This document shows positions 37,827-46,795 of a DNA stretch of 64,000 nucleotides, piece by piece. A model generated the notes under the pieces. It made no database searches. It was given only the letters and a program-made list of their open reading frames with translations, and was not told where the DNA came from. Source of the stretch: CAVONB01 sp963697205 (GTDB taxonomy: Bacteria > Pseudomonadota > Alphaproteobacteria > Rhizobiales > Hyphomicrobiaceae); assembly GCA_963697205.1 (NCBI GenBank), contig CAVONB010000006.1:62001-126000 (forward strand), read 5' to 3'. The position numbers and the translations under genes are program-made. Position 1 is the stretch's first letter, and every line of letters begins with the position of its first letter.

Positions 37827-38747
37827 TCAAAGATTGAACACACGCATGGGATGCAGCGCGCCCTTGCTGATCTCACCCAGCGCGATGATTTGGCCGCGAA
37901 CCGTCGCGTAGACCATGCCCGACAGGATCGGCGCATCACGTCCCCGGATCAGCACCGACTGCCCGCGCGCAAGTTGTGCCGCGTCGGATGCGCTAACGAT
38001 GACCGCCGGCACGTCTTCCAGCGCCGTCTCGATCGGCAGAAGGTGCTTTTGAAGCGTCCCCGCCCCGGCATCGCCAGCGCCGAGCTCGCGCAGCGCATCG
38101 AGCGTGACCGACTGAACTTCCGCGAACGGCCCGACCCGTGTCCGCCGAAGTGCGATGATATGGCCGAAACACCCCAGGATCTCACCGATGTCGCGGGCGA
38201 GCGCGCGCACATAGGTGCCCTTGCCGCAGACCGCCTCGAACACGGTGGTCTCCCCATCCGGCATGTCGACGATGTCCAGGGCATCGATCACCACCGGCCG
38301 CGGTTCCAGCGCGACCGTCTCTCCGTCGCGGGCGAGATCGTAGGCGCGGTTGCCGTCGATCTTGATGGCGGAGAACTGTGGCGGACGCTGCAGGATTTCC
38401 CCGATGAAGCGTGGCAGCACGGCCTCGATTGAAGCGCGCGTCGGCCGCGCCTCGCTGACGCGCACGACCTTGCCTTCCGCGTCGTCGGTGTTGGTTTCCT
38501 CCCCCCAGCGCACCGTGAACCGGTAGGCCTTCTCACCATCGACGGCGAATGAGACCGTCTTCGTCGCTTCCCCGAAGGCGATCGGCAGGATGCCGGTGGC
38601 GAGCGGATCGAGCGTGCCCGCATGCCCTGCCTTCTGTGCGTCGAACAGCCGCTTCACGGCACCCAGCGCCTGCGTCGACGTCATGCCGGCTGGCTTGTCC
38701 AGAACCAGCCATCCGTGGACGGGCGTACCTTTTTTGCGTCGGGCCAT
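37827..38747 (-). CDS. truB: tRNA pseudouridine(55) synthase
   Basis: 306 residues from ATG 38745-38747 (MARRKKGTPVHGWLVLDKP). The catalytic aspartate lies in GHAGTLDPLATGILPIA. The C-terminal PUA-like part is complete. It makes the universal pseudouridine of the T-loop in tRNA. It is the last gene of the rimP-nusA-ylxR-infB-rbfA-truB run, 171 bases after rbfA. In most relatives rpsO and pnp come next; here the following gene is a convergent solute-binding protein. Confidence 0.95.
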   Translation of the reverse strand: MARRKKGTPVHGWLVLDKPAGMTSTQALGAVKRLFDAQKAGHAGTLDPLATGILPIAFGEATKTVSFAVDGEKAYRFTVRWGEETNTDDAEGKVVRVSEARPTRASIEAVLPRFIGEILQRPPQFSAIKIDGNRAYDLARDGETVALEPRPVVIDALDIVDMPDGETTVFEAVCGKGTYVRALARDIGEILGCFGHIIALRRTRVGPFAEVQSVTLDALRELGAGDAGAGTLQKHLLPIETALEDVPAVIVSASDAAQLARGQSVLIRGRDAPILSGMVYATVRGQIIALGEISKGALHPMRVFNL

Positions 38748-38918
38748 GAGAGGTCGGGCTGCCGTTGGAAATTGAAGAGAGGACGAGGAGCGAACGAGTA
38801 GGGATCGCCGGATGGGCGTTTGAGGTCGGTGCATCGAAACCGGAGCGACTTCGCCGCTCCTGGATGTCGGGCAACGCACGAGAGCCGAGCGGCACAGACG
38901 CCGATCCGCGCCCGGTCC

Positions 38919-39323
38919 TCACTCTTTTTTCACGTCGGCGCGCACGCGCGGGCTGTCGAGCAGTCGGTCGATGCGCGAGGCCTCCTCGAAGCTCTCGTCC
39001 TCGCGAAACCGGATATCAGGCGCGAACTTCAGATCGAGCGCACCCGCGATCTCGCCGCGGATGAACCGTTTGTGGCGATTGAGCGCGGTGATGACCGGGG
39101 TGATGTCCGACCCGCCCAGCGGCATCACGTAAGCCGTCGCGAGCTTGAGATCGGGCGACATGCGCACTTCCGAGATCGTGATCACGTGCTCGGCGATGAC
39201 GTCGTCGTGGATCTCCGCGCGCGTCAGCATCTCGGCGAGCTTGTGCCGGATCAGTTCGCCCACGCGCAGCGAGCGCTGTGACGGGCCGGCGGCATGGCCC
39301 TGCCGTTTGGTGTGTCGGGGCAT
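38919..39323 (-). CDS. rbfA: 30S ribosome-binding factor A
   Basis: 134 residues. The KH-type domain shows SQRSLRVGELIRHKLAEML, then ITISEVRMSPDLKLATAYVMP and the C-terminal FREDESFEEASRIDRLL, typical of RbfA. It assists late 16S rRNA folding in the small subunit and is needed at low temperature in E. coli. It follows infB by 104 bases. Confidence 0.96.
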   Translation of the reverse strand: MPRHTKRQGHAAGPSQRSLRVGELIRHKLAEMLTRAEIHDDVIAEHVITISEVRMSPDLKLATAYVMPLGGSDITPVITALNRHKRFIRGEIAGALDLKFAPDIRFREDESFEEASRIDRLLDSPRVRADVKKE

Positions 39324-39427
39324 CGTCGTCTCCTGCGGCCGGGCTTGGACCGGCTGGCAGCTTGCGCATCAAAACAATGAGTACGGCAGACCGATGCGGC
39401 CTGCCGCAATTGAGCGATCGTCGGCGC

Positions 39428-42220
39428 TCACAGCGTCCGCTTCACCGTCTCGACGTTGTAACACTCGATGACGTCGCCTTCGCGGATGTCCTGGTAGTTG
39501 GCGAAGGACATGCCGCATTCCTGGCCGGCGGGCACTTCCTTGACGTCGTCCTTGAACCGCTTGAGGATCGAAAGCGTCCCCTCGTGGATCACGACGTTGT
39601 CGCGGATGAGACGCACCTTGGCGCCGCGCTCCACTTTGCCTTCCGAGACGCGGCAGCCCGCGACCTTGCCGACCTTGGAGATGTTGAACACCTGCAGGAT
39701 CTGCGCGTTGCCGAGGAACACCTCGCGCACCGTCGGCGCCAGCAGGCCCGACATCGCCGCCTTCACGTCGTCGACCAGGTCGTAGATGATGTTGTAGTAG
39801 CGGATCTCGACCCCGTCGCGATCCGCCGCCGCCTTCGCCTGCACATTAGCGCGGACATTGAAGCCGACCACGACGGCTTTCGACGCATTCGCCAGCGCGA
39901 CATCGGATTCCGTGATGCCGCCGACGCCGGTATGCACCATGCGGGCGCCGACCTCGTCGGTTCCAAGCTTCTGCAGCGAGCCGATGATGGCTTCGACCGA
40001 ACCCTGCACGTCGCCCTTGATGAGAAGGTTGAATTCCTTCTTCCCGGCGCTGTCCTTCAAGGACTGCATCATCTGCTCGAGCGTGCGCGGCGTACCCGCC
40101 GAGCCGAGCGTCTCGCGCCGCTTGCGCACGCGATAGTCGGTGATCTCGCGGGCACGTGCTTCGCTTTCCACCACGGCGAACTGGTCGCCGGCTTCCGGCG
40201 CGCTGTCGAAGCCGAGAACCTCCACGGGCACCGACGGTCCGGCCTTCTGCGTATTCGCACCCTTATCGTCGATCAGGGCGCGCACGCGGCCCCACGCCGA
40301 GCCAGCCACGACGATGTCGCCGACCTTCAGCGAGCCGCGCTGGACGAGCAGGGTGCCGACCGGGCCGCGCCCACGTTCCAACTTCGCCTCGATCACGAAA
40401 CCTTCTGCCGAGCGATCCGTGTTCGCCTTCAGTTCCAGGATCTCCGCCTGCAGGCTGATCGCCTCGAGTAGCTTGTCGAGGTTCAGCTTCTTCAGCGCAG
40501 AGACTTCGATGTCCTGCATCTCGCCCGACATGCTTTCGACGACGATCTCGTGCTGCAACAGCTCGGTGCGCACGCGATTGGGATCGGCGTCGGGCTTGTC
40601 GATCTTGTTGATGGCCACGATGATCGGCACACCGGCAGCCTTGGCGTGGCTGATCGCCTCGATCGTCTGCGGCATGACACCGTCGTCGGCAGCGACGACC
40701 AGAATGACGATATCCGTCACCTTCGCGCCGCGTGCGCGCATCGCGGTGAACGCGGCGTGGCCCGGCGTGTCGATGAACGTCACGTCGTCGCCCGACGGCG
40801 TCTTCACCTGATAGGCGCCGATGTGCTGGGTGATGCCACCGGCTTCCCCGGCCACCACGTTCGCCGAGCGGATCGCGTCGAGCAGCGACGTCTTGCCGTG
40901 GTCGACGTGACCCATGATCGTGACGACTGGAGCGCGCGGCGTCTGGGCGTCGTCGGCGTCCTTGTCGCCGATGAAGCCCATCTCCACGTCGGCTTCCGAG
41001 ACGCGCTTGGGCGTATGCCCGAACTCCTGCACGATCAGCTCGGCGGTGTCGGCATCGATCACGTCGGTGATCTTGTGCATCGCGCCTTGCTTCATCAGCA
41101 GCTTGATGAGGTCGACAGCGCGTTCTGTCATGCGGTTGGCGAGTTCCTGGATCGTGATCGCCTCGGGGATCGTCACCTCGCGCACGATCTTCTCCCGCGA
41201 CTGCTGCACGCCCATCGCGCGCAACTTTTCGCGCTCGCGCTTGCGGCGCAGCGATGCGAGCGAACGCTCGCGCTGCTGCTCGTCGAAGGCGTTGTTGATG
41301 GTCAGTTTGACGCGCTCGCGCCGCTCCTCGCCCGTCTTGACGGGCTTGTTGAGGGGCATCTTGGCGCCACGCTTGACCGCGCGGCTGTCATCATCGTCAC
41401 CGGTATCGGCCACCGGTACCGCCGGACGTGCGAGCCGGCGCGGCGTCTCGACCTCGGGGGCCGGCGCCGTGGGGGCTTCGGCCGCAGGCCGACGCGAGGG
41501 AATGCTGATTTCCTGGGGCCGGCCACCGGCCTGGATGAAGCCTGGACGATGGAACTCGGACCGTCCGCGCCCGGCGGGCGTCGCGCCAGCAGGCGCCGCT
41601 GCAGCCGGCTGAGCCGTCCGCGCCCGCTGCGTCTCGCCCCGCGCCTCGACCGGTGCGGGCGTCGCTGGCACGTCCGCTTGTGCCGGAGGTGCCGGCTCTT
41701 CGCTCGCCGCCACCGGCGTCGCGGGCGCATCTGTCGGCGCCTGAGCGGCCTGCCCGGCGGCCTCGGCAGCCTCCGACGCCTGCTTCAGGGCCGCCTCGCG
41801 CTGCGCCGCTTCGGCGCGCTCGGCTTGGGCGCGTGCTTCGGCTTCCGCACGCTGCCGCTCATCGGCCTCGCGCTGGCGTGCCATGGCAAGCGCCTGGTTG
41901 CGCGCGTCCATCTCGCCCTGCGACAGCGAGCGTTGTGCCTGCTGCGGCCGCGGCGGCTCGGTGCGCGCAGCGCCCGGCGTGGCGCGCGCCTTCTGACCCT
42001 GCGGCGCCGGTGTCGGCGCTGTCTGCGGTCGCTCCGCCTCGCCGCCCGCCGACGTGACCAGCTTGCGCGGCCGGCGCACGACCTCGACCTGGACGGTCTT
42101 GGACCGGCCCCGGCTGAAGTTCTGCCTGACGTGACCGGACTCGACCGTCTGCTGCAAGCTCAAGGGCTTGCGCGTCCCGCTGCGGAGCGTTTTGTCGGTC
42201 GTGTCCTTCGTTTCACTCAT
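39428..42220 (-). CDS. infB: translation initiation factor IF-2
   Basis: 930 residues. The first 330 or so are a long, charged, Ala/Glu/Arg-rich and Pro-rich stretch with a coiled coil (READERQRAEAEARAQAER), typical of alphaproteobacterial IF-2. The GTPase domain follows: G1 GHVDHGKTS, DTPGHAAF and NKID. The C-terminal C2 domain that binds fMet-tRNA completes the length. It positions initiator tRNA on the 30S subunit. It is preceded by ylxR at a distance of 52 bases. Confidence 0.98.
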   Translation of the reverse strand: MSETKDTTDKTLRSGTRKPLSLQQTVESGHVRQNFSRGRSKTVQVEVVRRPRKLVTSAGGEAERPQTAPTPAPQGQKARATPGAARTEPPRPQQAQRSLSQGEMDARNQALAMARQREADERQRAEAEARAQAERAEAAQREAALKQASEAAEAAGQAAQAPTDAPATPVAASEEPAPPAQADVPATPAPVEARGETQRARTAQPAAAAPAGATPAGRGRSEFHRPGFIQAGGRPQEISIPSRRPAAEAPTAPAPEVETPRRLARPAVPVADTGDDDDSRAVKRGAKMPLNKPVKTGEERRERVKLTINNAFDEQQRERSLASLRRKREREKLRAMGVQQSREKIVREVTIPEAITIQELANRMTERAVDLIKLLMKQGAMHKITDVIDADTAELIVQEFGHTPKRVSEADVEMGFIGDKDADDAQTPRAPVVTIMGHVDHGKTSLLDAIRSANVVAGEAGGITQHIGAYQVKTPSGDDVTFIDTPGHAAFTAMRARGAKVTDIVILVVAADDGVMPQTIEAISHAKAAGVPIIVAINKIDKPDADPNRVRTELLQHEIVVESMSGEMQDIEVSALKKLNLDKLLEAISLQAEILELKANTDRSAEGFVIEAKLERGRGPVGTLLVQRGSLKVGDIVVAGSAWGRVRALIDDKGANTQKAGPSVPVEVLGFDSAPEAGDQFAVVESEARAREITDYRVRKRRETLGSAGTPRTLEQMMQSLKDSAGKKEFNLLIKGDVQGSVEAIIGSLQKLGTDEVGARMVHTGVGGITESDVALANASKAVVVGFNVRANVQAKAAADRDGVEIRYYNIIYDLVDDVKAAMSGLLAPTVREVFLGNAQILQVFNISKVGKVAGCRVSEGKVERGAKVRLIRDNVVIHEGTLSILKRFKDDVKEVPAGQECGMSFANYQDIREGDVIECYNVETVKRTL

Positions 42221-42272
42221 GCTTTATCCGTTCGAAGTCATCGATGGGCGACGGGCATCGCTGCCCAGGCTG

Positions 42273-42908
42273 TCAATCGGTCGTGCGCCGGTATCGCTCA
42301 AGGCGCCCGGCCTCCGAAATCGCGCGGTCAGCCGCCCCGCCCGTGCCGAGGCCAGCATGTACCACATTTGGGCGGCCGATGGCCAAGCTCAATTCTTCGA
42401 TCGAAAGATCGTCGAACACGGGCGCGGACCTGCCGAGCGCGGTTTGCACGGCTGCGAATTTGCGATCGAGCTTGTCGCGCCCGTCGGCGGCCGCCTCGTG
42501 GGCGTGCAGCAGGCAGGCGACTTTGCCGGCGTTAAGCCCGGCCTCGATCTTGGTAAACCCGGTCGTCACCTGCCCGGCCTTGTTGGCCAGCGCCAGGGTT
42601 TCACCGAGCCGGCGGCGCATCAGCCGCTCGACCAGGTCGGGCAGGTCCTCCGGCACGGCCACCGCGCGCTTCAGGCTGCGCGCGAAGGCCTTCCGGCGAA
42701 CGGCCTCCTCGACCGACTGACGTGTGGCCCTGACCCAGACCCCGCGCCCCGGCAGGCGGCGGGCGAGGTCCGGCACCAGCCCGTCCGGGCCAGCCACGAA
42801 ACGGATCAGCTCCCCGGGCGGCAGCGTTTCCCGCGAGACGACGCACAGGCGTACGACGTCGTCGCGTGACGCGTCCTTTGCCGAGCGATCTGTCGTCTCA
42901 CAAAGCAT
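42273..42908 (-). CDS. ylxR: YlxR-family RNA-binding protein with L7Ae-like C-terminus
   Basis: 211 residues. The N-terminal YlxR (DUF448) domain has RLCVVSRETLPPGELIRFV and GRGVWVRATRQSVEEAVRR. The second half (GLNAGKVACLLHAHEAAADGR and following) matches the L7Ae/YbxF-like fusion seen in alphaproteobacteria. In Bacillus the YlxR protein, also called RnpM, binds and modulates RNase P; in alphaproteobacteria its role is less clear. The position between nusA and infB is the standard one. Confidence 0.9.
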   Translation of the reverse strand: MLCETTDRSAKDASRDDVVRLCVVSRETLPPGELIRFVAGPDGLVPDLARRLPGRGVWVRATRQSVEEAVRRKAFARSLKRAVAVPEDLPDLVERLMRRRLGETLALANKAGQVTTGFTKIEAGLNAGKVACLLHAHEAAADGRDKLDRKFAAVQTALGRSAPVFDDLSIEELSLAIGRPNVVHAGLGTGGAADRAISEAGRLERYRRTTD

Positions 42909-42960
42909 GATGCCGCTAGCGTTCCTTTAGCCTTCCCGACGATGTGGACAACGGCGCGCA

Positions 42961-44676
42961 TCACGCGCCCAGTCCCGTGCCCGATCCCGTGGCCAGTTCC
43001 GACCCCGCCGGTTGGGCGGCGTCATCCTGCGGCTGGGAGGCCTCGCCATCGGCTTCGGCCAGTGCCGCCAACTCCTGTGCGATGGCCTCCGCTTCCATTG
43101 CGGCGAGATCCTCCGGCGAGATCCAGCCGGCCAGCACGCGCGCGTGCATGATCAGCGCCTCCGCCTGCCGACGATCGACCTCGAAGCCGTCCAGCACGCC
43201 CTTGTGGCGCACCGGCTCGGCGTCCTTTTCCCGCTTGCGCTCCACCCAGCCGGTCAGATCGTCCGTGGCGCAGTCGGCCAGGTCTTCCACGGTCTTGATG
43301 CTGTTCTCGCCGAACGCGACCATCATGGCCGTGGTGACGCCCTCGACCTGCGCCAGCTCGTCTGCCACGCCAAGCTCGCGCCTGCGCGCATCGCGCTCCG
43401 CCTCGAGCTTCTCCAGGTATTCGCGCGCACGCGTCTGGATCTCGACCGCGGTGTTCTCGTCGAAGCCTTCGATGCGCGCGATCTCGTCGAGCTCCACGAA
43501 CGCCACTTCCTCGACGTTGGCGAAGCCTTCCGTGACGAGCAGCTGGGCGATGACCTCGTCGACGTCGAGCGCTTCCATCAGCAGCTGCGAGCGTTCCGCG
43601 AACTCCTTCTGGCGCCGCTCGCTCTCCTCCTGCTCGGTCAGGATGTCGATGTCCCAGCCCGTCAGCTGCGAGGCGAGCCGCACGTTCTGGCCGCGCCGTC
43701 CGATGGCGAGCGAGAGCTGACTCTCCGGCACCACCACCTCGATCCGGTTGGTCTCCTCGTCGAGCACGACCTTGGCGACTTCCGCAGGGGCCAGCGCGTT
43801 GACGATGAACGTCGCTGCGTCCGGGCTCCACGGGATGATGTCGACCTTTTCGCCCTGCAGCTCGGCGACCACGGCCTGCACGCGCGCACCGCGCATGCCG
43901 ACGCAGGCGCCGACCGGGTCGATCGAGCTGTCCTTGGAGATCACCGCGATCTTGGCGCGGCTGCCGGGATCGCGGGCGACCGACTTGATCTCGACCACGC
44001 CCTCGTAGATCTCGGGCACCTCCTGAGCGAACAGCTTGGCCATGAATTCCGGCTTGGCGCGCGACAGGAAGATCTGCGGGCCGCGCTGCTCGCGGCGCAC
44101 GTCGTAGATGTAGGCGCGGATGCGGTCGCCGAGCCGCACGGCCTCGCGCGGGATCATCTCGTCGCGGCGGATGATGCCCTCCGCGCGGCCCAGGTCGACG
44201 ATCACGTTGCCGTACTCGACCCGCTTCACCGTGCCGTTCACGATCTCGCTGATCCGGTCCTTGTATTCGCCGAACTGACGCTCACGCTCGGCCTCGCGCA
44301 CCTTCTGCACGATCACCTGCTTGGCGTTCTGCGCCGCCACGCGACCGAACTCCAGCGGCGGCAGATGCTCGATCAGCTCGTCGCCCACCGCTGCGTCCGC
44401 CTTGCGGCGCTGCGCGTCCTCCAGCGAGATCTGCGTGGATTCGTTCTCGACCGTCTCCACCACCGTCAGCACGCGCGCCAGCCGCGTTTCGCCCGTACGC
44501 GGGTCGATCGCGCAGCGAATATCGTTTTCCGCGCCATAGCGTGACTTGGCCGCCTTCTGGATCGCGTCCTCCATCGCCTGGATGACGATCCGGCGATCGA
44601 TCGTCTTCTCACGCGCAACGGCGTCGGCAATCTGCAAGAGCTCGAGCCTGTTGGCACTGATGCCGGTCATGGCCAT
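42961..44676 (-). CDS. nusA: transcription termination/antitermination factor NusA
   Basis: 571 residues. The N-terminal RNA polymerase-binding domain is followed by an S1 domain (GTVKRVEYGNVIVDLGRAEG), two KH domains (VGACVGMRGARVQAV and LAIGRRGQNVRLAS), and two C-terminal acidic repeats ending in an acidic, Gln-rich tail. It controls pausing, intrinsic termination and antitermination. It starts three bases after the end of rimP. In E. coli NusA influences expression of its own operon, relevant to the terminator seen in this leader. Confidence 0.97.
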   Translation of the reverse strand: MAMTGISANRLELLQIADAVAREKTIDRRIVIQAMEDAIQKAAKSRYGAENDIRCAIDPRTGETRLARVLTVVETVENESTQISLEDAQRRKADAAVGDELIEHLPPLEFGRVAAQNAKQVIVQKVREAERERQFGEYKDRISEIVNGTVKRVEYGNVIVDLGRAEGIIRRDEMIPREAVRLGDRIRAYIYDVRREQRGPQIFLSRAKPEFMAKLFAQEVPEIYEGVVEIKSVARDPGSRAKIAVISKDSSIDPVGACVGMRGARVQAVVAELQGEKVDIIPWSPDAATFIVNALAPAEVAKVVLDEETNRIEVVVPESQLSLAIGRRGQNVRLASQLTGWDIDILTEQEESERRQKEFAERSQLLMEALDVDEVIAQLLVTEGFANVEEVAFVELDEIARIEGFDENTAVEIQTRAREYLEKLEAERDARRRELGVADELAQVEGVTTAMMVAFGENSIKTVEDLADCATDDLTGWVERKREKDAEPVRHKGVLDGFEVDRRQAEALIMHARVLAGWISPEDLAAMEAEAIAQELAALAEADGEASQPQDDAAQPAGSELATGSGTGLGA

Positions 44677-44679
44677 GGT

Positions 44680-45300
44680 CTAGTGCTCCTTTTGATCATC
44701 GATCATGTCGTCGGGTGCCTCCGCGCCATCCGACAGCGCACCCTTTGTTTTCGCCTTCGAGCGCCGCAGCGCTTCGCGGATCAAGTCGTCGGTCAGCACG
44801 AGCCGTGCTTCCGCGATCAGCGCCAGCGGCAGACCGATGACTGTGCGGCCGACCTGGTCGAGTTCGACCTCCAGGCGCGCCTCTCCGTCCTCGTAGCCTT
44901 CCAGCCGCCCTCTGAAGCGTTTGCGGCCGTCGATCGCTTCGGAAAGCTCCACCTTCGCCTCGTAGCCGGACCAGTCCTCGAAATCGGACGGCCTGACCAG
45001 CGGGCGGTCGATGCCCGGCGAGGAGACCTCCAGCCGATAGGCGCCCTCGATCGGATCGGCGACGTCGAGGATCGGCGACACCTGCTTGGAAATCGTCTCG
45101 CAGTCGTCGATGTTGATCGTGCCGTCGGGCCGCTCGGCCATGATCTGCACGTTCGGAACCTCGCGCCCGCTGACAACGAGCCGCACGAGGCGAAAGCCGA
45201 GGTCCTCGAGCACGGGCTCGATCAAGGCGGCGAGCTCGCTCGCGCGACCCTTTTCACGAATGAAGCGCGCGCTTGGCGCACTCGCATCGTTTTCCGACAT
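44680..45300 (-). CDS. rimP: ribosome maturation factor RimP
   Basis: 206 residues. Key stretches are LGFRLVRLVV, then INIDDCETISKQVSPILD and YRLEVSSPGIDRPLV, the strongest RimP signature. A charged tail follows. It aids maturation of the 30S subunit. It is the first gene of the rimP-nusA-ylxR-infB-rbfA-truB run, and its leader contains a strong intrinsic terminator (45344-45378). Confidence 0.95.
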   Translation of the reverse strand: MSENDASAPSARFIREKGRASELAALIEPVLEDLGFRLVRLVVSGREVPNVQIMAERPDGTINIDDCETISKQVSPILDVADPIEGAYRLEVSSPGIDRPLVRPSDFEDWSGYEAKVELSEAIDGRKRFRGRLEGYEDGEARLEVELDQVGRTVIGLPLALIAEARLVLTDDLIREALRRSKAKTKGALSDGAEAPDDMIDDQKEH

Positions 45301-45340
45301 GGACCCGAAACGCCCGCTGCAACTAGGATATGGGGTGCGT

Positions 45341-45394
45341 CATCAAAACAAAAAGAGCGGACCCCGGAGGGCCCACTCTCGAGTTGAGATGATC
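45341..45394 (-). CDS. possible 17-codon leader peptide overlapping the rimP-leader terminator
   Basis: A short frame starts at an ATG within the CATGATCAT sequence near 45394 and reads MIISTREWALRGPLFLF, ending at a TGA just after the T run. It covers the whole terminator hairpin, so a translating ribosome would prevent its folding. No clear ribosome site precedes it, and a frame of this length may be chance; I list it as a hypothesis. Confidence 0.25.
45344..45378 (-). terminator. intrinsic terminator in the rimP leader (possible attenuator)
   Basis: Read on the minus strand, a 10-bp stem (GAGTGGGCCC / GGGTCCGCTC, two G-U pairs) with tetraloop TCCG is followed by TTTTTGTTTT. It ends only 44 bases before the rimP ATG and lies about 20-55 bases after the start point predicted from the promoter at 45407-45435. 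It may be the trmB terminator, an attenuator, or both. Confidence 0.85.
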
Positions 45395-45406
45395 ATGAGC
45401 AATTCA

Positions 45407-45435
45407 AGAGTACGTGATGGTGAAAAGATATGCAA
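45407..45435 (-). promoter_or_regulatory. candidate promoter of the rimP-nusA-infB operon
   Basis: On the minus strand TTGCAT (45430-45435) and TACTCT (45407-45412) are separated by exactly 17 bases. The predicted start near 45400 gives a leader of about 100 bases that includes the terminator at 45344-45378. Confidence 0.5.
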
Positions 45436-45475
45436 CCCCGTTTTGAATTTTTTTGACAGGTCCGTAATCTGCCCG

Positions 45476-46225
45476 TCATCGGCGCATCAGGGTTAAGAAC
45501 ATGGCACGCCGGCCCTCACGCGACGCCTTGGCCTCGTAGCGCGTTGGTGGACGGGCGTCGGGCCCCTGCCGCCAGTCGGCGGCCGATCGGGCCGTCCACA
45601 CCAGATCTCGTTGAGACTGCAAGGCAATCAGGATGGTGCGGGCATAGTCGCCGATGTCCGTGGCGATCCTCAGCTCAGCCCCCGGGCGCAGCACGCGCGC
45701 CAGCATCGCCAGGGTGCCCGGGTTCACAAGCCTGCGCTTAACGTGCCGCTTCTTGGGCCAGGGATCCGGAAACAGGACGAACGCGCGCCCGAGCGAGGCG
45801 TCCGGCAGCCACCGCAGCAGCGGCCGCGCGTCGTCGGGGTGGATTAGTACGTTACCCAGCCGCCCCGCCTCGATCCCGGCCAGCGCCTTGACGCCCCCCT
45901 CCTCGAACGGCTCGCAGCCGATCAGCCCGATGCCTGGGTTGCGCTCCGCCTGCCAGATCAGATGCTCCGCCCCGCCGAAGCCGATCTCAAGCCAGACCTC
46001 GCGGACCTTGGCGCCTCGCGCCTGAAAAAGTTCGCCCAGGTCCTCAGGCGGCGCCCCTTCGAGTGGGACACGCACCCGCGGCAGCACGTCTTCCAGCAGC
46101 TGTGACTGACGCGGCGACAGCTTGCGGCCGCGCCGCCGGCCGAACGATCGCAGGTCGTCCCGCGCGTCGGCCTGGTCCCTGGGGGCCGGGTCGTCGGCGT
46201 CGCCGGGCGGGGAATGAGGGATCAT
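45476..46225 (-). CDS. trmB: tRNA (guanine-N7-)-methyltransferase
   Basis: 249 residues from ATG 46225 (a GTG at 46237 is also possible). The N-terminal tail is disordered and charged. The SAM-binding part has VWLEIGFGGAEHLIWQA, and the family motif FPDPWPKKRHVKRRLV is complete. The C-terminus (PTRYEAKASREGRRAMFL) is typical. It forms m7G46 in tRNA. Position between metK and rimP is the usual one, apart from the VOC gene that separates it from metK. Confidence 0.94.
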   Translation of the reverse strand: MIPHSPPGDADDPAPRDQADARDDLRSFGRRRGRKLSPRQSQLLEDVLPRVRVPLEGAPPEDLGELFQARGAKVREVWLEIGFGGAEHLIWQAERNPGIGLIGCEPFEEGGVKALAGIEAGRLGNVLIHPDDARPLLRWLPDASLGRAFVLFPDPWPKKRHVKRRLVNPGTLAMLARVLRPGAELRIATDIGDYARTILIALQSQRDLVWTARSAADWRQGPDARPPTRYEAKASREGRRAMFLTLMRR

Positions 46226-46289
46226 GATCGGTCGCACACGAAAGCATCGGGGCGCACGGCGTCTGCCGGCGCCCCGTTACGTTGCCGCA

Positions 46290-46667
46290 TCAGCCGCGAT
46301 GCAGGCCGCAGATCTTGTTGCCGGCGGGATCGCGCAGGTAGGCCAGATAAACCTTCCCGGCCGCGCCTTGGCGCCAGCCCGGCGGATCCTCGCACGGTGT
46401 GCCGCCTGCGGCGACGCCCGCGGCGTGCCACTTGTCGACGGTCGCGGTGCTGTCGCAGGCAAAGCCGATCGTGCCGCCGTTGGCGTGACACGCCGGCGCG
46501 CCGTCGATCGGCTTGGAGATGGCGAACACGCCCGTCGGCGTGCGGTAGAACACGCGGCCCTTGGGATCGGCCTTACCGGCCGTGACCCCCAGCGCGCCGA
46601 GCACGGCGTCGTAGAACGTCTTGGAGGCGTCGATGTCGTTGGCACCGACCATCACATGCGAGAACAT
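46290..46667 (-). CDS. VOC-family (glyoxalase/bleomycin-resistance fold) protein
   Basis: 125 residues. The start FSHVMVGANDIDASKTFYDAVLGALG is the VOC first repeat, and the end LAYLRDPAGNKICGLHRG is the second, with metal ligands His4 and a C-terminal position. Family members are metal-dependent lyases, dioxygenases or antibiotic-binding proteins; the substrate is unknown. It interrupts the usual metK-trmB pair and has its own 5' gap of about 128 bases to metK. Confidence 0.8.
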   Translation of the reverse strand: MFSHVMVGANDIDASKTFYDAVLGALGVTAGKADPKGRVFYRTPTGVFAISKPIDGAPACHANGGTIGFACDSTATVDKWHAAGVAAGGTPCEDPPGWRQGAAGKVYLAYLRDPAGNKICGLHRG

Positions 46668-46795
46668 GGCGAATTTCCCTGATTGAGCCCCCGTCGTGGG
46701 AGCCTTGCGTCACAAAACATGCCGGCAGCGTGGGCTGCCGGCATGAGACGTTATCCATCATGCGCCGATGAACGGCGCCGTGTCGAGTGCCAGAC

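Noticed and set aside
45453..45458. A TTGACA on the plus strand between rimP and trmB as a promoter
   Set aside because: No -10 hexamer at 15-19 bases and no plus-strand gene follows.
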